A stretch of DNA of 51,659 bases from a virus. Of this stretch, positions 20,540-29,900 are shown piece by piece; positions within the stretch are counted from its first letter, which is position 1, and every line of letters begins with the position of its first letter. Made by a program: the position numbers and the translations under genes. The stretch is from IMG/VR virus record IMGVR_UViG_3300050821_014022, positions 1-51,659 of that record; one strand, written 5' to 3'. The notes beneath the pieces were generated by a model. The model did no database searches. It had not been told where the DNA came from and was given only the letters and a program-made list of their open reading frames with translations.

Positions 20540-20839
20540 TTACATCTGATCACGCACGAAAAAAAAATGAGCCAGTTCGTGTTCCAGACTCATTTTGATG
20601 CTCGCCGGCTCGCCAGTCTGATCCGCGGTGCGATGGCATGATGCGAGAGCTTTGGCGCATTTATCGCAGAGCTCAGTTTGAGATAGAGACACAAACCAGC
20701 GTAGTGCCTCAATCGTTATATGGTTGAGCTTGTATGGTATGCCTTTTCGTTTCCGATCTGCCTGGATTCGCTTGATTGCTAGCTTTAAGCCTTCCGGCGG
20801 CTCTACATGGAAATTCATCTTAGTTTGTTTTTTTGACAC
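20540..20839 (-). CDS. Probable small DNA-binding regulator
   Basis: The 99-residue product begins (GTG) MSKKQTKMNFHVEPPEGLKL, continues with a basic helix and LNHITIEALRWFVSLSQTEL, the pattern of a ribbon-helix-helix core. A C-terminal part contains CDKCAKALASCH, perhaps a zinc site. The GTG at 20839 has GGAGGGG seven bases upstream. A good promoter lies 84 bases further up. It may be one of the switch regulators. Confidence 0.55.
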   Translation of the reverse strand: MSKKQTKMNFHVEPPEGLKLAIKRIQADRKRKGIPYKLNHITIEALRWFVSLSQTELCDKCAKALASCHRTADQTGEPASIKMSLEHELAHFFFVRDQM

Positions 20840-20922
20840 GTGACGTCCCCTCCCGGCCGGGCGCACGAGTATTTACACCCGACTAAAGCATCAAAATTTA
20901 TGCTTGGTTGCGCCCCGCGACG

Positions 20923-20951
20923 AGTCTACTGCCGCCACCGAGTAGTGTCAA
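20923..20951 (-). promoter_or_regulatory. Candidate sigma-70 promoter for the 20839 gene
   Basis: Minus-strand TTGACA (20946-20951) is followed after exactly 17 bases by TAGACT (20923-20928). It lies in the divergent intergenic region between the leftward regulator and the rightward RHH pair. Confidence 0.55.
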
Positions 20952-21097
20952 TCAGGTAGACAAACGATGAGGATCTGGCACTGTAATGGTACGTCCACTA
21001 CGCCCACTGTGGGAGGAAAGGGTCACTGAAGGAGCAGTGCCGACAGGCCGGGAAAATTATCATCAAACGTGCACAAATGTGGCAGTGACGATTTGGT

Positions 21098-21103
21098 TAT
21101 AAT
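21098..21103 (+). promoter_or_regulatory. Candidate -10 box for the rightward RHH pair
   Basis: A perfect TATAAT lies 52 bases upstream of the ATG at 21156. No convincing -35 box stands 17 bases before it, so it may need an activator. The rest of 20840-21155 holds the leftward promoter and no gene. Confidence 0.35.
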
Positions 21104-21155
21104 CAGGAATGCCTAGATCTTGGCATAAGCCGTTTGTTATCAATAATTTATAGTC

Positions 21156-21533
21156 ATGACTAAAAACAGTCAAGGCCAGAAGTGGGCGCTAACCTTTACA
21201 GTCCGGCTGGAGCCGGAGCTGGCTGAACGGCTTCGCGTCGCCGCTTTTACCTATCGCCGCAAGAAACAGCCGATTCTGCGCGATGCCGTGGAGATGTTGC
21301 TCGACCGCGAGAATGCGCGAACCGACGCCTCCGTCCGCAAGCGCTGGAGCGTCATCGCGGACAGCCAGCCAGAGCACACGCCCATGAAGGAGGCTGTGCG
21401 GATCTCGCCGGCGCAGGATGAGATCTTGCGGAGATTCGTGTATGAGTATCGGCTGCACAAGCAGACCGTCATGCGGCAGGCCCTGATTGAATATCTTGAC
21501 CAGTTGGAGACTGCCGCCAAACGTAAACGATGA
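21156..21533 (+). CDS. Tandem double-RHH regulator, copy A
   Basis: This 125-residue protein appears to contain two ribbon-helix-helix units. The first is LTFTVRLEPELAERLRVAAF plus KKQPILRDAVEMLLD; the second is ISPAQDEILRRFVYEYRLHK plus QTVMRQALIEYL. RHH proteins normally dimerise, so a chain with two units could bind as a pseudo-dimer. It overlaps the paralogue downstream by four bases (ATGA) and faces away from the leftward regulator genes. Confidence 0.55.
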   Translation: MTKNSQGQKWALTFTVRLEPELAERLRVAAFTYRRKKQPILRDAVEMLLDRENARTDASVRKRWSVIADSQPEHTPMKEAVRISPAQDEILRRFVYEYRLHKQTVMRQALIEYLDQLETAAKRKR

Positions 21534-21892
21534 CGATTATGACGACAGAGCGTCAACCTGAGGGGATCTGGGCGCCGGCCCTGACCCTGCGCCTCGAGCC
21601 GGAATTGGCCGACCGCCTGAGGGACTTCTGCTACCAGCGCCGGCTCAAGAAGCAGCCGGTGCTGCGCCTGGCCCTGCAGCGGTTCCTGAAAGCGACCGGC
21701 AAGAAACGGGCCGCGATGCTGGAACGGCTGCGCATTATGCCGATCGTCCCCTTGGAAGCAAAAGAGAAGCTGGTCCTTGAGCGCGATGAATTCCAGGCAC
21801 TGCGCCGATTCGTCTTCGACCACAACACGTACAAGCAGCACGTGGTCAGGGTCGCTCTGATCGACTACCTGGATTCCCAACCGAAGCCCTGA
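21530..21892 (+). CDS. Tandem double-RHH regulator, copy B
   Basis: A 120-residue paralogue of the preceding product. LTLRLEPELADRLRDFCYQR and KKQPVLRLALQRFLKA align with its first unit, and LERDEFQALRRFVFDHNTYK plus QHVVRVALIDYLD with its second. The pair arose by tandem duplication and then diverged. Start is 21530 (ATGA overlap) or 21539. It converges tail-to-tail with the fibre-side gene ending at 21900, only seven bases away. Confidence 0.55.
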   Translation: MTIMTTERQPEGIWAPALTLRLEPELADRLRDFCYQRRLKKQPVLRLALQRFLKATGKKRAAMLERLRIMPIVPLEAKEKLVLERDEFQALRRFVFDHNTYKQHVVRVALIDYLDSQPKP

Positions 21893-21899
21893 TGCTTCC

Positions 21900-22190
21900 C
21901 TAGAGCATCTTGTTCACGGTGGCCTCGACGGAACCCTGCAAGGCAGCATCGGTGATCTCCGCGCCAGCGGTCTGGACTGCTGAGTCCATGACTACCGGAT
22001 TCTGAAGTTGCTGCGCAACGATGTCCGGTTGTTGGAAGGTATTCTGTGCCCAACGCAGCCGCGTGTTGTGCGCCGCGACGGTGGTTGCCTCGATCATGAT
22101 GCTGTCGGCGTACTTCAAGGCCGATACTTTCACGCGCCCCCGGAAAGTCATGTCTTGCATTAAGGCTGCACTCTCTTCATTCGTCAACAT
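21900..22190 (-). CDS. Small phage protein after the tail fibre gene
   Basis: The 96-residue protein starts MLTNEESAALMQDMTFRGRV and continues VKVSALKYADSIMIEATTVA and HNTRLRWAQNTFQQPDIVAQ. It ends in a small-residue-rich helix. It is 16 bases downstream of the fibre gene, as the last leftward gene of the structural block. It could be a fibre or lysis-associated protein, but it lacks TM segments and no family is recognised. Confidence 0.55.
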   Translation of the reverse strand: MLTNEESAALMQDMTFRGRVKVSALKYADSIMIEATTVAAHNTRLRWAQNTFQQPDIVAQQLQNPVVMDSAVQTAGAEITDAALQGSVEATVNKML

Positions 22191-22206
22191 ATATAAATCT
22201 CCGTAG

Positions 22207-25200
22207 TCAATTAACTTTCTCTTCCAGAGTCTTCAACCGCTGCGTCAGTTGCTGGATGGCGAGGATAAGGTGGGCTGTGATCGCCATCGAGTCCACGCTC
22301 AGGAGTTCCACATCCTCCTCGTCCTCTGGCCGCAGTTTCGCCCGATACGGACTTACGGCGTCGGGGATTACAGCCTGTAGTTCCTGCGCGATCACCGACA
22401 CTACCCGTTGTCCTTCGCGTGTACCAGCAAGGCCGTTCCATTTAGCGGTAATCGGGCGCAGTTGGGTGATAAGCGGAAGCCCGCCAGTCAGCGACTGCAC
22501 ATCCCGCTTCAGTTGAAGATCGGAAGCAGTGCATGTGAATGTCACCCGAATTGTCCCGGCAGGACCACCGCCTAGACTAATCTGCATTTGCGCCCCGGCA
22601 AAAAAATCAATCGCGGGTGCAGACCCCTGATTCACACCGTTGATGTAGACGCCGACGTTCGCGGTAAAGGGCGTACCGTTCACGCGGTAGGTGCCGGTGA
22701 TGTTGCAGTCGCCCGCAACGTCGAGAGCGTAGCCGGGAGTGCCATTGCTCACTCCCACCCTGCCGCCAGTCAGGACTACTGGACTACCGTAGATTGTCAT
22801 CGGCTGTACGCCACCCGCAGTACGGTTCCAAGCCTGCACGAATCCGCCAGAGTTGTAATAGATCTCGACGCCAGCACCGCTGCCAGGAACTACACCGAGA
22901 GGACCGATGATTCTGGTAAGCCCGCTGATATCTAATATGCACTGCGGGGAAGCGTTGTTGACTCCGATATAACCGGCTCCCGTGATACGCATCCGCTCTT
23001 TCCAGACGCTACTCGTCGTATCAGCAAAGATTATCCCGGTGCCGCCTCCATTCCATGCGAAATTTGCTTCAGCGGCGCCACCAGTAAAGTTCCATCCGAG
23101 AAACACGCCGGATTGGTTCGGCGGCAATACAGCATTCACGTTGGAGCCGAAAATGGACCACTTCTGGAAGCCTGCAACCTCTAACGCGCCGCCAGGGCTC
23201 GTCGTCCCGATGCCGACGTTGCCGTCACCAGTAAAGCGGATCTTCTCGACCGGGTCCGTGCTCGTCCAGTTGCTGGTTAAATGAAAACATAAATCCTGCC
23301 GAACTCCAGCACCGTTGCGAACAAATCCCAACATGCCAGCCAGGTGCGGTTGTGCCGCGTTCGCCCACGTGATCAACCCGCCATTGCCACCAGTATTGGA
23401 AATAGCATCAATCCGCAGAACCTCGATAGGGGCAGAACCAGTGTTACTCGTCACCAGATGCGCCAAAGCCTGCGGGCTCGTCGTCCCGATGCCAACGTTG
23501 CCGCCGGAAGGATTGAGCATGAGAATGGAACCAGCACCATTGTTTAATGCCTGAATCCTGCCGTTGGGAAAGACATACCCCAACTGAAGAGAATAGGCCG
23601 CATTACCATCGACGCCAATGCCGAACTGGGGATTGGTGCTGTTATATACGACGTGCAAAGGATACTGCGGGCTCGTCGTGCCGATGCCGACGCTGCCGCC
23701 AATGGGGTTCAATTTAAGCGGTCCTCCAGCTTCTGCTTGAATTTCAATTGACGCGCCACTCACACTCAAGTCTTTATAAGCGCCTGCGATTCGGTCATAA
23801 CTGACGATATAGCTGACCGGACTCTGATAACTCAGCTCCAGACCGACACCAGAAGCTGGATTAACCCCGCCTTGGACGTGGATGGTACCCGTATTGTTGA
23901 GCGCAAACCCCGCCGCGTTGATGTCACTCGTCCACGGTGTCTGCCCGCCTACGGTAGCCGCCCACTTGACGCCCAGCGGTAGCGTACTGTCAGCAGTCAG
24001 GACCCAGCCGTTCGTTGTACTCGCAGCTAGCCGGGTAGCGGGTCCGGTTGCGCCGCGGGCGATCAGATCGCCTTTCGCGGTCGTAGGGTCCACCAGTAGT
24101 GCCGGGGCACCCTGAATCTTGCTCCAGGCGAGCGAGGTGATCCAGACCGGGTCATTGTAGGTGCTGCTGCTGTCGACCGCATTCGTGACATTCGACGCGG
24201 AGTAATCGAAAGGAGCACTGGTTTTCGCAACGACCGCACCAGTCCTACCGAACACGCTGGTTACCGCAGAAGCAGCCGCTGTGAAAGCTGTGACCTGTGT
24301 GGTGCCATCGGGGAACACATACCCGCCAGTCAGACTCTTTACCTTCCCATTCACCTGGAGCGCATTGAGTCCGTCGTCCGTTGTGGTTCCGATGAGGACG
24401 TGCCCTCCGTGGAGCCGCATGACCTCCGCAGCGTTTGCCAGTAGTGCGAGGGAGTTGGTCGCTTCCAGAGTAGCGATGCCAGGGCGCGGCCCGACAAAGC
24501 CACTACCGTACGACCGGATGCAAACCGAGTCCCCGATATCGTTGATGAACGAGGCTGCTGCCATACCAGAAGCGGCGTTGGTTGTCGCCCGAAAGCCATC
24601 TTCGCTGGCGTTGACGAAAGCGTAAACGCGAGCTTTAGTCTTATCCGAGGCAATATTCACGCCGATGCTGGCGACGTTATTGAGGTCATTACCCGCGGCG
24701 TCAATCGTGCCGGTCCACGGGCTCTGCGATCCCGCTCCCCCAGTTGGAGCCATCCAGCGCATGCCAAGCGGTTGACCCTTGTCTGCCGTGAGTACCTGGA
24801 AATCCGCGCCTACTGGAAGCGCTTGGGGAGGTACGCTGGCACCTCCCGCCGGCTTCACGATCAAGTCTCCCTTGGCCGTCGTAGGGTCCACCAACCCGCC
24901 GCCAGTTCCGGTCCCCGAGGAAGCGATGGTGATGTCGATCCGATTGTTACCCGTTACTGGAGGACTGTCCGCGATGGTAATCGCAACGCCAGCACCGCTT
25001 TTAAAATTGAGCGCCTTCCGCACGCCAATTTTAGTGACGCCTTCCTGCCAGATCTCGATCCGTTGGGTAGTCGTATCCGGCACCACGGACAGGCTTAAGT
25101 TGCCGCTCAGGTTGCCGCCGCCAGTGAGCCCCTCGCCTAGGCCTGTCCCGGTGGTTGGAGTGTTGATGAAGGTCGTGTTGGGGACGGCGCCAGTGACCTG

Positions 25201-26412
25201 CGCTACGGTGTAATCGCCTCCCTGCGCGACTATGACTCCAGGGAAACCAGGGGAACCAGTCCTGCCGAATACGCTAGTCACCGGAATTTGTCCCCACTTC
25301 ACGCCTGCTGCCATGCTGCTATCGGTGATGAGGATCGAGCCGTCCGCTCCAGGTATCAGCCGAGTAGTCCCCGCCTGACCGTGAACGATCATGTCGCCCT
25401 TGGCCAAGGTGGGGTCCAACATGAAGGCCGGCGGATTGGCAATCTTCGACCACGGTAGCGATAAGATCCAGGCCGGGTTGGTGTAGCTCCCCGTTTGATC
25501 CACTGCATTCAGGACCATCGCCGCCGTGTATCCGTCCTGAGCCGACGCAACGACGGCCCCGACCCGTCCGAAGACACTGGTAACAGCCCCTGTAGAGGCA
25601 GGAGCGGCCCACTTGACTCCGAGAGGTTGTAAGTGATCAGCAGTTAAAACCTGCGCATCCGTACCCACTGGTAGCCGCGTGGCTGGGGCGGTTAGACCTC
25701 GTACGATCAGATCGCCCGTGACTTGCGTGGGATCGACCATGCCGCCGCCAGTTCCGGTCGATTGCACTGTCACGTCAATCCGGTTACTGGCGGTGATTTC
25801 TTGAACCGTCACGAGAGCGCCCGTACCGCTGACGAAGTTGATCGCGTGACGCGGCGATCCTACCGGACTGCCCTGCGACATTACCTGGATCTGCTGGTTG
25901 CTCGAATCCGGCATTACTGCAAGGCTCAGGTCCCCAGTGAGAGGACCGCCATTCTGTAAGCCAGAACCTAAGGGAGTCTTGATCTGTAGGTTCTGGAGGA
26001 CGCCACCCGCCTTAGTGATATCGGGAGCAGTTAGCGCAATCTGGCCTGTGCGGTTGAACACGGACACGACTGCCGCCGACAGGTTCAGATCCGTACTCAG
26101 CGGCCCGCCGCCCAAAAGGCCGGTGATCGCCACGTTCCCGGTGTTGACCTGTCGCGCAATGGGCACGGCCCCGACCATCGCCGCCGTGTATCCGTCCTGC
26201 GCCGATGCTTTGACGTCCCCGATGCGTCCGAAGACACTGGTGACCTGACCAGCAGCCTGCGGATTGACTTGCACGATGTTGACGTTGGAGAGCGTGTAGC
26301 CGCCGCCGTTTACGTCCCCGCCCCACGTCCGGTCGTCGTTTGCCAAATTGTTCAGGTCATCAGAGTGTAGTTTGTCGGTCGGCGTGAAGTTATTACGGGA
26401 CAGCCACGGCAT
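22207..26412 (-). CDS. Tail fibre with S74 intramolecular chaperone
   Basis: This 1401-residue fibre is repeat-built. At least five SVFGRTGAV-type units lie in the N-terminal two-thirds, followed by several VGIGTTSPQ units. The C-terminal ~105 residues are a peptidase S74 (endosialidase-type) chaperone: SDLQLKRDVQ at ~1297 carries the conserved Ser and Lys, and a terminal coiled coil ends in LKTLEEKVN. In this family the chaperone trimerises the fibre and cuts itself off before the Ser. GGGAG seven bases upstream supports the ATG. The host receptor is unknown. Confidence 0.85.
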   Translation of the reverse strand: MPWLSRNNFTPTDKLHSDDLNNLANDDRTWGGDVNGGGYTLSNVNIVQVNPQAAGQVTSVFGRIGDVKASAQDGYTAAMVGAVPIARQVNTGNVAITGLLGGGPLSTDLNLSAAVVSVFNRTGQIALTAPDITKAGGVLQNLQIKTPLGSGLQNGGPLTGDLSLAVMPDSSNQQIQVMSQGSPVGSPRHAINFVSGTGALVTVQEITASNRIDVTVQSTGTGGGMVDPTQVTGDLIVRGLTAPATRLPVGTDAQVLTADHLQPLGVKWAAPASTGAVTSVFGRVGAVVASAQDGYTAAMVLNAVDQTGSYTNPAWILSLPWSKIANPPAFMLDPTLAKGDMIVHGQAGTTRLIPGADGSILITDSSMAAGVKWGQIPVTSVFGRTGSPGFPGVIVAQGGDYTVAQVTGAVPNTTFINTPTTGTGLGEGLTGGGNLSGNLSLSVVPDTTTQRIEIWQEGVTKIGVRKALNFKSGAGVAITIADSPPVTGNNRIDITIASSGTGTGGGLVDPTTAKGDLIVKPAGGASVPPQALPVGADFQVLTADKGQPLGMRWMAPTGGAGSQSPWTGTIDAAGNDLNNVASIGVNIASDKTKARVYAFVNASEDGFRATTNAASGMAAASFINDIGDSVCIRSYGSGFVGPRPGIATLEATNSLALLANAAEVMRLHGGHVLIGTTTDDGLNALQVNGKVKSLTGGYVFPDGTTQVTAFTAAASAVTSVFGRTGAVVAKTSAPFDYSASNVTNAVDSSSTYNDPVWITSLAWSKIQGAPALLVDPTTAKGDLIARGATGPATRLAASTTNGWVLTADSTLPLGVKWAATVGGQTPWTSDINAAGFALNNTGTIHVQGGVNPASGVGLELSYQSPVSYIVSYDRIAGAYKDLSVSGASIEIQAEAGGPLKLNPIGGSVGIGTTSPQYPLHVVYNSTNPQFGIGVDGNAAYSLQLGYVFPNGRIQALNNGAGSILMLNPSGGNVGIGTTSPQALAHLVTSNTGSAPIEVLRIDAISNTGGNGGLITWANAAQPHLAGMLGFVRNGAGVRQDLCFHLTSNWTSTDPVEKIRFTGDGNVGIGTTSPGGALEVAGFQKWSIFGSNVNAVLPPNQSGVFLGWNFTGGAAEANFAWNGGGTGIIFADTTSSVWKERMRITGAGYIGVNNASPQCILDISGLTRIIGPLGVVPGSGAGVEIYYNSGGFVQAWNRTAGGVQPMTIYGSPVVLTGGRVGVSNGTPGYALDVAGDCNITGTYRVNGTPFTANVGVYINGVNQGSAPAIDFFAGAQMQISLGGGPAGTIRVTFTCTASDLQLKRDVQSLTGGLPLITQLRPITAKWNGLAGTREGQRVVSVIAQELQAVIPDAVSPYRAKLRPEDEEDVELLSVDSMAITAHLILAIQQLTQRLKTLEEKVN

Positions 26413-26416
26413 ATCA

Positions 26417-26746
26417 TTACTCCCTTACTTCAGGACTACCATTCACTCGCTCCACCATCTTGGTGATGTCATCGCTAAGGCTGGAACGCGCCGGCGGCTC
26501 GTCTGGCATGGACACGATCAGCGCTCCATTCTGCGCCCGCGCATTTTCATAGCGCTCGATGCCGCGGCTGACGAGCGCCTGTCGGATGAACGAGCGCTGC
26601 CGCTCCGCAGCGGTGTCCAGATTTTTTCGAGCCTGCTCCATGTCGAGCGACAACGCGCCCACCATTGCCAACGCCTGCGTCCGTTCCTGGTCGACCGCCG
26701 CGAGCATCGTCTGTTCCTTCTGGTCTAATGCAATCGTCTTTTCCAT
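26417..26746 (-). CDS. Small coiled-coil protein between fibre genes
   Basis: A 109-residue, largely helical and charged protein: DQKEQTMLAAVDQERTQALA, then SLDMEQARKNLDTAAERQRS. It has a proline-containing linker near the end. GGAG six bases before the ATG supports the start. Lying between two fibre genes, it may help fibre folding or attachment. Function unknown. Confidence 0.55.
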   Translation of the reverse strand: MEKTIALDQKEQTMLAAVDQERTQALAMVGALSLDMEQARKNLDTAAERQRSFIRQALVSRGIERYENARAQNGALIVSMPDEPPARSSLSDDITKMVERVNGSPEVRE

Positions 26747-26760
26747 TTATTGCTCCTTTT

Positions 26761-26985
26761 CTAAATACTCATCTTGCTGTACTCCACCGTGAAATGGCAT
26801 GCCAGACATTCCGCTACCATTTCAGTCAAAACCAAAACGCTGGGTTCCGTCCGTGGCGCCGGAATCTCCAAAAGCCATTCGCTCAACTTGATACGCCGAA
26901 TGGGTAGCGGAGTTTTTCGGCGGTGTTGAATCTGCCAACTTCCACATTGGTCGCAGGTCACACGCAAATCTTCCTGATGATTCAT
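26761..26985 (-). CDS. Small zinc-finger protein between fibre genes
   Basis: The 74-residue protein has VTCDQCGSWQIQHRRK near the start and MVAECLACHFTVEY near the end, giving C-x2-C and C-x2-C-H ligands for a zinc site. Its ATG overlaps the upstream fibre stop by four bases. Function unknown. Confidence 0.55.
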   Translation of the reverse strand: MNHQEDLRVTCDQCGSWQIQHRRKTPLPIRRIKLSEWLLEIPAPRTEPSVLVLTEMVAECLACHFTVEYSKMSI

Positions 26986-29900
26986 GAACAGATGATGCCT
27001 CCCTCAACCCTGTGGTAGACCCCGTCGCGGTCATAGAACCCGCCATGAGGTAGACCAGCCGCGACGAAAGAGACGCCGAAGTCCCCTCCGTAGACGTGAT
27101 CGGTGCCTTGCAGACCACCGCGATAGATGCCGTTGACATCGATCCGCTGCGTGGTTCCTATTATGACTTGTGTGCAGGTCACTGGCCCGTTGACTCCGCA
27201 GGTACCGCAAGTGATCGGTCCGTTCGTGACCTGGAGCGAGCCGCAGGTTATTCCTGCGCTCATCGAAATCCCGTTGCCGACGAATTGGGCAGCGGAATTG
27301 ATCACCACGCCACGATTCTGGATCTGGTAATTGTTCACGACACACTGGCCGGCGTTCAGGGTGCCGACGCCGTCGATGTTGCCACTGTTGAGGTTTAGAT
27401 AGCCACAGCCTATCCCATAGCCTGGGACCGAAACCCCCGCTCCACGGAACTGCCCGCCCTCGTAATGGTCCCTGGCAGTGATGATACCGTTAGCGGCGAT
27501 ATTGCCGTTACAGTTGATCGTCTGCGTATCGATGCCGTTGGTAGTGTTCGGGTGAGCGCCCGCGCCGAATGTGGTGATGGCACCGCAAGTGATACCTCCG
27601 TTACCGACGTCCACACCAACTCCCCTGAATGCGCCGTTGGTATCGACAACGACAACCCCGGAATTCATCGTAAACTGATTCGCAGAGATGCTGCCAGCGT
27701 TCGTCAGCGGCTGTTGGTTGCCGTTGATCGGCGTTGCCCACGGCGTCTGTCCGCCGCCCGCCGTGATGGCCTTGCCCTTCCAGCTACCATCCGCCCCGAT
27801 TACCTGCCCATAACCATTCACGCTGTAGGCGAATGCGTTGACGGGTTGGGCATTACCGCCAATAGGAGCCCCCTGGAGTACGCCTTTGATGTAGGTGTGA
27901 CCGTTCGGGTCGACCTCGAATAGGAGGTTCTGACTGACGTCCAGGAGTATGAACACCGGACTGTTCTGACCGCTTTGACCACCAGAGGCCAGGTACACCG
28001 TGCGTGCATTGGAACCAGGACTGTACATGGCCAGTTCGCCCCAGAAATAATCCTGTGGGGTGTCCCTGCCCGAAGCATCCCCGTTGTAGGTCACCAGAGA
28101 GGCTTTTACTTGCTTACCCTGCCCAGCCGATCCGGTCAGGACCAAACCACGATTCAGATAGTATGCGCCGACCTGTGCGCTGTCGACTTCATAGATATGA
28201 ATGCCTGGAAATTGCCAGGACGCCGGACCTACCGTAACCCACTCCGAACTGCCGAATTCCAGCGTGTAATGGTTGTTGTAGGGCTGAACCAGAACCTGCG
28301 GCAGATAGTCGATCGTCAATACGGAAATGTTCCGCATCTGGAACGTGCTGCCATTCGGATGAGCACCGGTCTGATCAGGGACGATCAGGATGTTCCAGTT
28401 GGATAAGTCCCTGCCGCCAACCGCCAGTTGGGTGAACCATGCCCCTGCGGTAAGCTGTGGCGGCGGCGAACTGCCCGTGTTGTCGCCTATCGATCCGCTG
28501 GGCACGTTGAGCGAGGCTCCGATGCGCCCCATCTCCAGGCCCGTCTGATCGCGTACCGATATGTAGGGATAGCGCGAATTCTGCCGTGCGGCGATCCCGC
28601 CGACTTGGATTATGCCCTGGTTGTCTACCCAGAGCGGCGCGTCGAGCGGGCTGGTGCCGCCGATCCAGGCTTGCCCGAACCATGCTCCCCAAAGCGGCGG
28701 CCCGCTCATCCCTTGGTTCGGCTGCTGCTCACCCATCCAGGCCCGCAACTGGCCGGATGAGTTTTTGACGGCGATCTGTCCGTTGGCTTGGCCGGCGAAG
28801 CTGGTATCGTTCGAGCCCCCGACAACGAGGGTCTTGCCCACGTAGATGTTGTTGGCCTCGATGTTATCCGCTGTTAGCCCCGCGCCGTCCACCCAGGAGA
28901 ACTGCTTATCGTCGAACCAGCCTGACCGGGCCGGGATGATCGCCCCCGGCTTTGGGGTATAGGTGTAGTTGATGACTGGCGTGACGCTGTAGCGCAGCTT
29001 ATTTTTGTGACCTTGCGGGTCGTCGCTGACGAGGTAAAAATCCACGGGCACGCCCTGGCCAAAGTTACCGAACGATGGCATTGCCGGAGTCGTGAAATAT
29101 TGGTTGTTGACTGGGACGTTCCAATATGTCAAGTGGGTAGCATCGTGGTTGATAGCCATGCCGACTTGCACATTCCCGAACTGGGTGTCGTCCGGGTTTG
29201 TCCATGCTGGTTGTGTGGGCGATCCGATAGCGAACGAAACCAAGCCTACTCCATCCGCCGAGATGGATTCGGTTGGGGTGACACTGACTCCTGGATTGAC
29301 GGTTACCAGAGGCGCAAATTCCGTACCGCTGCCATCACTACCGGGGGTGGGCGGGCCAACGGTCCACGTAACGGTGGGACTGGTGAAAATGGGGAGGCCG
29401 TAATTCTTCGGGTCCTGCCCATCCGCTAGATGGCCGTTGTTATCGTAGGAGATTGCGGCAATCGTCCACACTTCCGGTGTTTTCGGAATTGCCGAAATGT
29501 CCATCGGATAGTCGGTGGCTTTATTACTCAGCTTCCCAGTCAGATCCTGGGGAAACGTAGTGAGGTTTGTCCCGGCGCCTGTCACCTTCACCAGATAGAG
29601 GATCACTCCCGCATAGCGGACGTTTCCCAACGCATCTCCCAGGTCCCACGAGAATAGGGCTTCCGCGATCATGGACCCATCGACCAGCCAACTGATCTTC
29701 TGGCCGCTGATCGTAAAGTTGCTGACGTTGGGCGTCTGTGGGACCGGGGGAACGATGGCATACGCGAAGGGCGTGGTGCCTTCGATCAAACTATTGACGT
29801 GGTGGCCGAGCGGCTGCGAGTCGTCCTCCGAACAAAAATACACGCGGAACTTGCCGCCCGCCGGGTTTGGTGGGTAGTCGTCGCTCTTAAACCCGCTAGC

